Shown piece by piece: positions 22,901 to 34,300 of a DNA stretch of 64,000 nucleotides (positions within the stretch are counted from its first letter, which is position 1; every line of letters begins with the position of its first letter). This stretch comes from Tachypleus tridentatus (lineage: Eukaryota; Arthropoda; Merostomata; Xiphosura; Limulidae). Below the pieces are notes generated by a model, which saw only the letters and a program-made list of their open reading frames with translations, made no database searches and had not been told where the DNA came from. The stretch lies in the NCBI RefSeq assembly GCF_004210375.1, contig NC_134837.1, positions 165,457,310 to 165,521,309 of the forward strand, read 5' to 3'. A program made the position numbers and the translations under genes.

Positions 22901-24332
22901 TGTATTTCTTACAGAAAGAAAAGGAAAAAATCAGGTTGGCTCACAAAATGTATAAGAGGTAAAATTAAAGAAAAGTATCACAAAGAAATTTAAATTAACT
23001 TGTCTAACGGGATATTTAGAAGGTTATACAATATCAAGAAACTTAGTCAAATATAAATTCAGAAAATAAAAAATGATGCATGAAGAAAAGGTTGGCTGAA
23101 AAGGAAAAAAAAAGTAAAGATTTCTTTAAATATTTTAAGTGTAAGCAAAATGATAAAATGGGGATAGGAAAGTTGAGGGATAATACATGAAGGATAATTT
23201 CTGATGATCACGAGATGACTAGATTATTAAATCGTGTCTTTTCTTCAGTTTTAACTGATGAAAATTTAAGTCATTATTTACTCACCTTGTATAATTGATA
23301 GATGTAAGCAAGATCACATAAAATTGACAGAATAATTGAGTTTATTAAGAAGAAACTGGGAAGTGTAAAGAACTATTAAGCTCTCAGACGAGATAATATT
23401 TCCCTTAAAGGTTTTGATAGAGGTTAAGGTTTGAATATGTGAGCCACTTGCTATTATTTGTTGTGAATCCTTGAATAACGGCTAGGTACCAGAGGATTGA
23501 AAGTTGGCTAAAGTTACTTTTTTTATTAAGGGAGATGATAAAAACTGTCCTAGTAATTATAGGCCTATTACTCTTAAATTAGTTTTGAGAGAAATTTGAG
23601 AACGTCCGGTAACACATTATTTGCAAAGCCATATAACGAATGTTTGAATTCTACTGGATAATCAACATGATTTAATTAACGGAAAATCTTGTCTTACAAA
23701 TCTTCTGGCATTCTTTGAAAAGGTTACTGCTTATGTAGGTGAGGGTGCAGGTGTAGGTTTGATACATCTGGATTTTCAAAAAGCATATACCAAGATGCTA
23801 TGTAGAAAGCTTGTAAAAACATCTCTATGTGTGTTAGCTGAGAATTGATTGTTAAAAACAGGATTCAGTCAAATTGGATTAATGTCACAAGTGGGGTACC
23901 TCAGGAATAAGCCTTATGACCTTTGCTCTTTTTAATTTACATCAATGAAGGAATGATCAACAAATTACTTTGCTTATGATTTCAAGGTCTTAAGTGTTGC
24001 TGTGAGGATGCTGTTGCAGATTTACAAAAGGATTTAGATCATTTAGTGAATTGAACAAATAAATAGCAGACAAATTTTAAGTATAATAAATGCAAGATAC
24101 TTCACGTAGGTCGTCATAATTCGAAGTATAATTTGGATGGAAATAATCTGAACAGTATTATGAAAGACAAAGGTCTTGGTGTAGTGGTTGATCAGTCTCT
24201 TAAGCTATCCAAGTAACGTGCTCGTGGTAGGGCAAATAGCATTTTAGATAAAATCTACAGAAATAGTTAATACGTGTCTAAAGAGGTTAGAATTTCATTA
24301 TATTTTACTGCCTTCTGTTATATAATGATTTT

Positions 24333-24385
24333 AGTGATGATGCTAAATGTCTTTTTATAACACGGAAACATTTAGCATCATCACT
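24333..24385. repeat. Perfect 18 bp inverted repeat (hairpin)
   Basis: Arm AGTGATGATGCTAAATGT at 24333-24350 and its exact reverse complement at 24368-24385 with a 17-base loop, just after the end of the CR1-like element. Could be that element's 3' structure or an independent short inverted repeat. Confidence 0.9.
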
Positions 24386-24996
24386 GCTATACTATACAAT
24401 AGTGTTCTACTGTTGGCAAACTGTAATTAATTATTGAAAATAATATGCACTGTTTTACTGATTCATAATTGCCTTTTTTCACTTAAATTGATATTTGATA
24501 CATATAGTTGGCTGGAAAAATTCTCGATGTGCCTAGTAGGCTATATAAGTTGTTGAAACAGCGGTTGTAACAAGAGATAAATAAGTTTTTACACGAATGG
24601 TTAATTCTTAAATCATAATTTTGAACTGGCATTAAATAGACAATCTAAAATAAAAAAAAAAGTCTCGACTCAAAATCCATGTTGCTGAACTGGATCATAT
24701 TCGGAAAGTTTGACATAAACTAGGGTTATTTGCTCCGATTGTTTCTTATTTCATTTGATAATCACTCAAATACTGCAAACTACATATTTTACGTATATTT
24801 TTTAAACCATCAAGTGTTACACCCCACACTAACGGGCGCCCCTGATGATTCCAAGAAAATAAAATGACCAATGCACTAATATGTAATGTTTGAAGCATTG
24901 TAGTTTGAAACTGTTCTTCCTCGTAGAAAGTATATTACAAATACTGAATTGTACTGGAAGAAAAAAAAATACACACACATACATACATATACGTAA
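24386..24996. other. AT-rich DNA without recognised gene
   Basis: Nothing recognised apart from short A runs and a CA-rich stretch before the SINE. Confidence 0.5.
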
Positions 24997-25267
24997 TGGC
25001 CCGACATGGCCAGGTGGGTTAAGGCGTTCGACTCGTAATCTAAGGGTCGCGGGTTCGAATCCCGGTCGAGCCAAACATGCTCGCCCTTTCAGCCGTGAGG
25101 GCGTTACAATATTACAGTCAATCCCACTATTCATTTGTAAAAGAGTAGCCCAAGAGTTGGCGGTGGGTGGTGATGACTAGCTGCCTTCCCTCTTGTCTTA
25201 CACTGCTGAATTAGGGACGGCTAGCGCAGATAGCCCTCGAGTGACTTTGCACGAAATTCAAAAACAA
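24997..25267 (+). mobile_element. tRNA-Thr-like SINE (family A), copy 10, with target duplication
   Basis: Well preserved head (box GGGTTCGAATCCCGG), flanked by the perfect 12 bp duplication ACATATACGTAA (24985-24996, 25268-25279). One of the youngest-looking copies. Confidence 0.95.
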
Positions 25268-25279
25268 ACATATACGTAA

Positions 25280-26127
25280 AATCAACACGCCTTACAACTA
25301 CTAAAAACACTTCTATTTGAACTTTGATAAATATATTTTTCGTATATTTGTTATAGGTCCCAAACAAAAGTCACACCTCTGATATTTCTAGCCCATAGAG
25401 AACATATAAACAATGATATCTTTAATAAGGATGAAATGTTCACGAGTCAGAAAGTGTTTATCTGTAGCGTGATCTTCTTTAGGTTCAGTACGTAAACTAA
25501 GTAGCGGTACGAGTCATGGCTTTGGTACACTTGATTTTCACAGCTTTTGATTATCCATTCTTGAGGATGACGTGATTGTACGTCGAAACCTGTCTGGTTT
25601 TAGTCTGTTGACAGTCTCAGAATAACATTTTAAAGCAGTTTGCTTAGAAATGTTGATATTTAACAATATATCTTGAATTTTAGTCCCTTAATCAGTTTTG
25701 TTTCTATTAACACGGGCTGCAGACAAATAATTATAACCTCAAAATACGTATCAAAGAATTTATCAAACTACTGAGGCTAGCAAAATCATTTTTTGGTTTT
25801 TTCACCCTGATGCTTGTGTTGATAGTTATAAAATTTTTCATACTTTTCAGCTAGACACTACACATAAAAAAGGGGTTGAGTAAATATAGAAATACATGAA
25901 ACATTAATTATTCGTGTTTCTGCTGTGACAACGTTGGAAATGTGTTCTTATACATTTTGTGTCAAAACTTCCATACTGACTTTACAAACAGACTTTCATC
26001 TATCAAGAAAATCACGTCTTCATGTAGAGCTTTCGATTAATTGTTCCAAGACTGATGTGGATAGAATATGCTTTTCCAATACGAAGCGAGGTTTTATGAG
26101 TTTGTTTTAAATATAATCTCAAGTTAT
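25280..26127. other. AT-rich DNA without recognised gene
   Basis: A short frame at 25925-26110 has no family signature. A GATGACGTGATTGTACGTCG segment near 25566 contains a small inverted repeat. Confidence 0.4.
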
Positions 26128-26355
26128 TTGTTTGTTTTCCTAACTTAGCAGAGTAAGATTAGAGATCAGGCAGCTAGTCATCACCACCCACTGCCAACTC
26201 TTGGGCTATTCTTTTACCAACGAATAGTGGGATTGACTATAACATTATAACGCCCCCACGATTAAAAGAGTGAGCATGTTTGGTTTGACTGGGACTCAAA
26301 CGCGCGGCCCTCAGATTACGGGTCGAGCACACTAACGACTAGCCATTTTGGGCAA
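26128..26355 (-). mobile_element. tRNA-Thr-like SINE (family A), copy 11
   Basis: Body and head are present; about 50 bases of the tail are missing. Possible 7 bp duplication TCAAGTT on both sides. Confidence 0.85.
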
Positions 26356-26436
26356 CTCTCTTCAAGTTGTACTCTTCTTCGTGATGACGAGAAACCCACT
26401 TGAAGTAAAAATATATCTCAAGGCGGCTGATACGGA

Positions 26437-26543
26437 TATTAAAACTTTTATTAACATAATGTACAGAACAACGTTTTGATCTTCTTAAGTCATCTTCAGG
26501 TCGAAACGTTGTTCTCCACTTAATTTTAATAAAAGTTTTAATA
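26437..26543. mobile_element. Small palindromic element (MITE-like)
   Basis: Outer arms TATTAAAACTTTTATTA (26437-26453) and its exact reverse complement (26527-26543), inner arms AGAACAACGTTT (26465-26476) and AAACGTTGTTCT (26504-26515). The whole 107 bp is a nested hairpin, as in foldback MITEs. Confidence 0.65.
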
Positions 26544-26555
26544 CTCATACCAGAA

Positions 26556-28116
26556 GTCTTGAGATTCACTTGTACTTTGCTTATTTTAAAGAAATAATGA
26601 TTATTAATGAATTATGATGGACAAAATTTGAAATCTAAGTGTTTGTAAAAAAAAAAGGCCATTTTCAGTAGAATATCTAAAATAATTATATGAATACATA
26701 TTAAATACTTACAACAAAGTATAAAAGACGCAAGTCAACAGATCTCTTTTATTATGCTAATAAAGCCACTCTTAAAATAAAAAGAATGAATTTAGGAACA
26801 ACCATGAAAATATATGTCTACAACAGATGAAAGAATATATATACATATAACATATACATTCCAGAAAAAAAATATAAAACTTTCTTAATGCACTTATTTA
26901 AAAGTTCTTGTTCGTTATTTAAAAAAAAACAACGTCTTTTCTAAAAATATTATGTCTTTCTTCCCTTAGAAATCTTTTTTTTACCAAATATTTTATTATC
27001 TACTAATATCACATAGGCACATAGAAGAGTTAAAAGTTAAATATTGATATTATTCTGGGATTATTCCATCTGTCAAACAGTAAAACATAAGAAAAAGATA
27101 CACAAAAACAGTATCTCAAAACTACCCTTGCAAACAATACTACTTTTTAGATCAGTAGCAGTAGAAAATGTAAATCTTTTAAATCGTAAAAGATTTAATT
27201 TAAACTTTTACATTTTAGATTTTCACACTTTAGATTTCTAGCAAGCCTAATAACCAGAAGTTATGCATTTTGGATTTGACACACAATATATTTTTACTCT
27301 GTTTCTTTTTGGCAATACTTACCAGGTTAAAACATCAACTCATTCAGACAGGCCCACACGTCTTTTATAATTTCATCCTTAATATATATGATGTATCTCT
27401 GATTTTGCCCTCCTTTACTGTATTGATTATAAATAACAATTCATATGTCTAAGAATTTCTTTTTTTTTTGTTAATCCAAATTTATTATACTATGATTATA
27501 TTATTATTATATTGAATCTTCATGAGACATTTTGCTAATAAATACACGAAATCCTTCACAAAATGAAGGTTTAAAATAAAATTGTATTAAATTACCAAAT
27601 TTGCAATTGTTCCTTCAAATGATTTCTAATGATGTATATATAGTAACACTGACAGGCTAACAGGTGACAGATCTTTAGTAACACCAATGCTTCAGTAACT
27701 TCAACAAAGATATAATCTGAACAGTTAAAGTTTTTGTATCAGCACAACATTAAGATAAATCCAAAGTAAATATGTCTGTTGGGTTTCTTAAACAACCCAA
27801 AATAAAATGAAAGTCATCTGCAGTGGCTGTAGGATTTTAGAAAGAGGTTCTGTCTCCTGGATGGGCACCATATAATTTCAGCATACATTATTTATATCAA
27901 TGCAGCTAAATGATTCAGCAGACTTAAATATTATGTTATAAATTATTGGTCTGCAGCTAGGAAAAACAGGAAATTAATTATTATTAAAATGTATGCACTT
28001 TAAAGTGCAAGGGCACAAAATTATAATAAAGAGAGAGCACTTGCACCCTATACACCAGCTAGTGAAAATCATATAAAAGTTAATATTTTGCACTAAATTC
28101 TTCTTCTGGGAGGTGT
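26556..28116. other. AT-rich DNA without recognised gene
   Basis: Only small low-complexity frames (27044-27241, 27270-27452). No motif or splice context. Confidence 0.5.
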
Positions 28117-28376
28117 TGGTTTGTTTGTTTTTTGAAATTTTGCAAAAATTACACAAGGGCTATCTGCACTAGCTATCCCTAATTAGCAGTATAAGGCAGC
28201 TGGTCATCACCACCTACTGCCAACTCTTGGGCTACTCTTACCAACGAATAGTGGAATTGACTGTAAAATTATAATGTCCCCATGACTGAAAAGATGAGCA
28301 TGTTTGGTGCAATGGGGAATCAAACCCATGACCCTCAGTTAATGAGTCAAGCTCCTTAACCACCCGGCCACTGCTG
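28117..28376 (-). mobile_element. tRNA-Thr-like SINE (family A), copy 12
   Basis: Tail TTTGTTTTTTGAAATTTTGC, body with CCAACTCTTGGGCTACTC, head complement ending TTAACCACCCGGCCA. Moderately diverged. Confidence 0.9.
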
Positions 28377-28389
28377 GAATGTGAAGAAA

Positions 28390-29340
28390 TATACTTGTAA
28401 CACACAAGCTTACTTTGTTATAATTCACTGTGTAACTGCTATATCTGTAAATACTACATATACATTTATTCTGGCTATTGTTGTTATAGTGCACATATGT
28501 ATATTGTTAAGGATACTGTTTCTACAACCCAAATGCATATATTTTAAAACCACTGTTTTTATAAAAGTGGCTCAAATACTACTCAGATTTATATATAAAT
28601 GGTGTTTAAAACATGTAGAATGGTACTGTTTCTCAAAAGGATTTAAAACTGGTGTATGCACTAATCAAGCTACTGCTTCTAATAAAGCTATGATTATTTT
28701 ACTGAGGCCAATGTTTCTGTAAATGACATGCACATTAATTTGGCTTCAGTATCTGAAAAAGATGTGAGCATATTATTCAGACCTACTATGCACATATTGT
28801 ATCCAACCATTCAGAATCCAATTTTTCTGCAAGTATTGTGAACAGTATTGAGATATCTGTTTCTCTACATTTTGTGTATCTGCTGCCATATAAACTACTC
28901 AAGTTACAGTTATGCTGAAAGTGTTGTGAATATACTCAGACAGATATTTCTATAAGTGATACGACTATACTACTAAGATTACTTCATGATGTTATGAAAA
29001 CATGTAGGTTCCAAAAATCACTTCAATACATTACCACAACCTGAGACTTTAACAAGGTAGACCTTTGTTCATCAGGGCCAACCTGGCAAGAAAGGTCTAT
29101 TGAGAGTACTATTAGTACTCTTAGGTGCTTTCTATACACTTTCTATATGTATGTACTACTTGGCTGTTGTTTCTTTCAGTGCTTTGTATACGATGTTTTG
29201 ACTATTATTTGGGACAGCATTTATGTAGATACAATATTCAAGATACCATTTTTGTTTTTATTGTTTTGTGTATACAATATAAAAAGGCTGATAAACATAG
29301 TGATGTGTTTATGCACCAATAGCACTATTATTATTATGTC
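28390..29340. repeat. Possible very degenerate ~60 bp repeat
   Basis: Phrases like ACTACTGTTTCTATAAA and ATGCACATAT recur irregularly. I cannot define a period with confidence; the frame at 28381-28722 is likely a by-product. Confidence 0.3.
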
Positions 29341-30218
29341 TGTCTTAAATGAAATAACAGCATGATCTTTTATCAATTTGTAGATTAAGTCGAAATGTTA
29401 GCTGCTAAGGATTTAAAAAGCAGTTTTCATCAAAGGGACACTACTTTAACACTTGAAGTCAAATAAGTTCACTTGAAAATTAAAATTAAGATTACAGTAC
29501 TAATAAAGTTTTAATAAAACTTCTGTATATAAAGGAATCCTTATATGCAGAGATTCAATTAACATGAAATATGAATATTTGAGTATTAGAACTAAAGTCA
29601 TTTTCTTGAGAAAATCAAATGACAACACAAAGCACTAGAATACTACACATTCTTTTTCTGTAAGTAAACTAATAAATACTAATGAAGATTATCTTACAGC
29701 AATGATAGTAAAAAATCAAGTTTGATATATCAGCTGTTTAGTATCTTATTTCTAAGTACAAAATATACAACAGATCCAAATAATATCAAATACCAAATAA
29801 TTTATTTTATCTCATACATGAAAACTATAATGCGTCAGAATGAAAATTATATTTTCTGAAAATATTCTTTGGATGCCCAGTTTCCCATAAATATATGTTT
29901 CTGGTCCTATAGCTGTACGTAAGAAGCTAACAAACAATAATAGCTCCTCATACAAGTTTTTAGGCTTAAGCAACGTTAAAATATTTGTTGTCTTAAACAT
30001 AACCTAGTACATTATCCAACAGAAATAAAGCTTAGTACACATTTACCAAGCAGATCAAATTTCTATATGGCTCTGTCTACTATCACAAGGCAATATCTTC
30101 ACTCATCTATCAACACTTGTGAATAATTACTAATCTAAAGCAACAGGGATAGCAAATGGTTTGTTGAAGACTAGGATGGTTGAAATATTTCAATCTGAAT
30201 AGTCAACTGACTGTCCTG

Positions 30219-31273
30219 TTTATTCAACACTTTGAGGCAATCCTATCGACAGTTTTGACAGATATGTTACCTCTGGACAGTATTTCTAATTATGTCAGTT
30301 TATACTGACCACTAATATCAGCTATTTTTTCACAGTGAAATTCACACTGGTTGTGTAGTCTATTATTATCTCTGGAACTATGTTTCACTTCCAGTCTATA
30401 CTATACTGACCACTTATATAAGCTATATTTTCACTGGCTCACAGTGACTGTATATGTTATTACTGAAAATATGTTCCACTCCCAGAATTTATACTGACCA
30501 TTCATATCAGCTATATTTACACATTCAGGTTCATCTGATTGTGCAATATGTTGTCATCTCTCAAAATATATACCATTTCCAAAGTATATGCCGACCACTT
30601 GTACATATCAGCTACAGTTTCACACTCAGTTTCATAGTCACTACATATGTTACCATCATACCAAGAGTTTATAAATTACCACTTATATGAGCTAGATTTT
30701 TGCTCTCAGTTTTTCATTGATTGTGTATATTGTTATTAAATGGAATATGTTGCACTTCCAACTGTAATGACTACTTATATCAGCAAAGTTTTCACAAGTT
30801 TTGGACTAATTGCATATATTTTCATTACTGGAAACATGTTCCACTTTAAAAATTTATACTGACCACTTAAAACAAACATATAAAATTAACTTTTCATATC
30901 AGCCTACTTTATCTACAGTTATATTTGAATTTGGCCATTTCTTCTATGTGTAGATTTTACATTTTTAATGTACAGATGCATTAAACAACTAATATCTCAT
31001 AAATCTTGCAGTATAGTACATAACATTTATAGCAGCTGTACTTTAGCTATGATCTTTAAGCTTTCTGAGGTCCATAATTCACTTCACTGGAGATCCAACT
31101 CAAATAAAAGTCTCACAATTTTAAATCTTAAGAAGTACAAATTTCTCATACATTTTGCATCTCAAAAATCAGAGTCTCTGAAGGTCTACTGTCCCATGCT
31201 CACGGTACAACTGCTCGCTGTTAGTAATTTAAGAATGACTTATCCTCTAAGTGCTATAGATGTGAAGCAGGTT
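30219..31273 (-). other. SPECC1L: Probable SPECC1L 3' UTR
   Basis: The first canonical AATAAA on the minus strand below the stop codon is at 30224-30219, giving a 3' UTR of about 1.05 kb. Most of its lower half is the degenerate ~95 bp repeat described separately. Another AATAAA lies near 29.8 kb, so the true end is uncertain. Confidence 0.3.
30296..30870. repeat. Degenerate ~95 bp tandem repeat, about six copies
   Basis: Each unit has a TATACTGACCACTTATATCA core, then a TTTTCACA segment, a GATTGTGTATATTGTTATTA part and an ATGTTCCACTTCCA end. Copies are roughly 70 to 85% alike by eye. Located 0.4-1 kb beyond the SPECC1L stop, probably within its 3' UTR. Confidence 0.6.
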
Positions 31274-31363
31274 TTAAGTCTCAAAATGTTTGTATAAAGA
31301 TGTAACATAAGTCATAATGGACTGCCAATCTGGTCTTTCAAGTGATATCAGTTCATTAGTGTT
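31274..31363 (-). CDS. SPECC1L: SPECC1L last exon (end of CH domain, stop)
   Basis: After acceptor TTTCTCTTTCAG the exon reads [20 protein letters not shown] then TSLYKHFET and a TAA stop at 31276-31274. Human cytospin-A ends YKYFET, so the C-terminus is complete and at the expected place. Confidence 0.96.
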   Translation of the reverse strand, partial: NTNELISLERPDWQSIMTYVTSLYKHFET

Positions 31364-34300
31364 CTGAAAGAGAAAAAAAAATTATAAGCCTGTTTATACA
31401 AAAAACACATAAAAAGTAAAGAAAAGTTTTCAAACAAAGATAAATATTTTAAAATAAAAACACTAAAATAAGCAAAAATGAATTTTTGTTTTGATAAAAT
31501 GTTAAGGTTGGCACATGACTAATATGTGTCTCAATAAGAAAAGTTCTTTTTATGCATACATTTAAGATGTTTTTGCAATTTATGTAGAGATTTCAGGACA
31601 AAACAACCAGAAGTTTACTGTTCCATAAGCTGTATATTAATGAGCTGCAGGTGATGGCTGATTGTACCAATAGGATAATGTGTGTGTGCCACTATCACGC
31701 ATTGTGCTCCCATGCAGCCTAATAAACAGCAATTAATACTAGGTGCTCATCCTGAATCAAATGTTGTAATAACTGCAACTACAAGTTTGAGTTGTAGAGT
31801 TTTCCCTAAACTTATATAATCATGATCTAGCATCCCATTAATTTCATCTTTTCCTCTCCAGTAGGAGGTCTAAAGACACAAACTTCCAGAATTTAATGAT
31901 GCTCTTAAACCTTCTACAAGTAATTAGTAATACTACAGTTGCATCTTAATAAACTGGGATGAAGAAACTTGTACATCTTACTTAAAAGGAATGAGAAGTA
32001 ATGGCTAGTTGTTCACTTTTTTAATACCTTTGGATCATCACTGCTGGTTTTGATTCTATTTCTTCCTGAAAATCTTTTATGCAGTGTTTCAAGAGACATT
32101 TTGTGTCTTATTTAAACAACTTTACTGTTCCTATGCTACATTTCTAAAGACAAGTATTCAACTTACATAACAACAGATAACATTACACATATATATCAAT
32201 GAATGTGAGTGTGATTTGCTACAAATTCGTATGGTTGCAAGAATCATTATATTAATATCAAAGAACATACTGTCTTTAAACACATACAAACAAATATCTT
32301 TAATCAATTATGATGAAGAAAGGAAGTCACAATCATGACAGTAACACTTATAAAGTTGAAACACAAGTTTACCACTGAGAGAAATGACAGCCAGGAATAT
32401 TTTACAAGTTTTTTCTTAAATGAAGTTTATTTCAGACATCATACATATGATTAAAGTTGTAAGAGCCATAACTTTTCAATCAGTTTAAGCAACATTTTAC
32501 TTGGTATGATTTGACATCTGGTTTGGTGTTCTTAAAGTTTAACAACTTATTTAAGAAAAACAAGAATTAAAATGACTACCAAAAACATTCATAAAATTAA
32601 TAATAATAATAATTCTAATTTCTGTGACACTCAAAATAATTACAACTATTTCACCAGATTTGCAATGTTGGCAAATTAAATTCAAAAGCTTATTGGCATT
32701 GTGGTCATGTACTTCTGTTCACATCATATCATAAATTTTTAGAAATTTACACTTTCCTAACTAAACGTATGTAAAATATAAAAGAAATACATCATAATAT
32801 AAGAAGAAATGAGCTAAACAACTGTTGGTTATCAGAGTTCAGTGAGTTCAATTACATGTTGATCAAAAAATTATTTTTAGGAAAAAGGAAACATACCATA
32901 ACTAATCATTAAATGAAGATTAATTTAGGGTTTTCAGAGAAAAAACAGAAAAAGTGAGTATAGAATGGAAAGAAAAATATAAAGACGGAGAGAGAGAGAA
33001 ATAACATACAGGTACATAACCATCCCAACAGTTTAAATCTAACTGATAGAAATGGGATGGTTATAGTTTAACTTCTACTTTTCACATTCACAAACTTTAC
33101 TGAATTTGTTGTAGACAAAGCAGAAGATAGACTATCAAACTAGCATTCTTTGATACTTCAGAACAAGTAAAAATAATGCACTATTAGTTATTTTGTGTCT
33201 TACAGGTACATAAATTGAAGTTTCATTGAAGATTCATACATTGTAGCTAAAAATAAGTCCTTAATATTAGCTACATTAAACCAGTTGTATTTTTCTTAAA
33301 TGAAAGAAATTATGATATTAATAATAATTAACTTTCATTTGTCATAGTTACTTACTAAGGTGGTTGGGATTCCCACATCTTCCGCTGCTTTGAAAGCTAT
33401 TGTAAAGTTTCTCTTCTGTTCCCATAAAAAAAACAATAAACTTTTGTATCACACACACACATATATACATATACACAAATACTAAATTATTACTTTAAAA
33501 TTTATAATATTAATAGATTTCTGGCATGCATTAGTTTCAACCTAAAACAAATGTAATTATAGAATTAACTTTAGCCTACTTGATGGTTAGTTCAAATTCT
33601 TACAGGCAGGTATTTACTCAAAATCATTCAAATCAGTTAATTGTTGTCTTTAGGTATAACCTCAGTCATTCATAGTAGCAAGTCTTTATACAATGACATT
33701 ATATTCAGAATGTACTAGTGTCCTCAATATTAATTGAAATGTGTGGTCTTTGCATCATATATAAATGTGTTTTGGTTTTCAGTATCTTTTGCATTATATG
33801 ATATCCCCAGTATGCACAAACATATCAAAATAAGGCACAAAAACAACATTGTAAAGTATGATTTAAAACACTGTTTTTAATTCATACTTTATGATGTTTT
33901 TGTACCTTAGCCAATTTCATGCAGAAAAACAACAACATTATATGAACAAAGGTTAAGGTTTCCAATCTATTGCTTTAATATATGATCTCACAGAAGCCAT
34001 AATAGATATTCTATTACAAAAGATATCTGTACATTAACTTGTAATGAATTATCACGTAAGTAGTAGATAAAAAATGAAGATTACTGTTCAACTACAGCAC
34101 ATGTAACAGAAATTACGTGTATATTATTATAACTTAAAAAAAAAGAAAAAAGACAAATATATGTATATGTAAATAAAGTTAGACATTAAGAGAAAAATCC
34201 TCTTTAAAAACTGTTGTAATAACTTATTTACTTGTGAAGATTTTGCATTATGCATTAGAAATGTACATAATATAGTTAGCAGCTTTGATTAATTTCCAGG

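Larger units (their letters stand above)
21705..24320 (+). mobile_element. Decayed CR1-like LINE
   Basis: Plus-strand non-LTR remnant, with an SGNH-hydrolase-like ORF1 (21724-22070), endonuclease (22140-22900), and RT (23490-24310). RT pieces include NYRPITL, SCLTNLLAFFEKVTAYV and a LIHLDFQKAY motif. Full of stops and frameshifts. Limits are approximate. Confidence 0.85.

Noticed and set aside
24997..25080. tRNA-Thr-like sequence that could be taken as a tRNA gene
   Set aside because: It is the head of a SINE: the same head occurs in many copies, always followed by the same ~190 bp body, and has target duplications.
24829..25134. Minus-strand 101-codon frame over the SINE at 25.0 kb
   Set aside because: It is antisense to the SINE tRNA head; similar frames occur over other copies.
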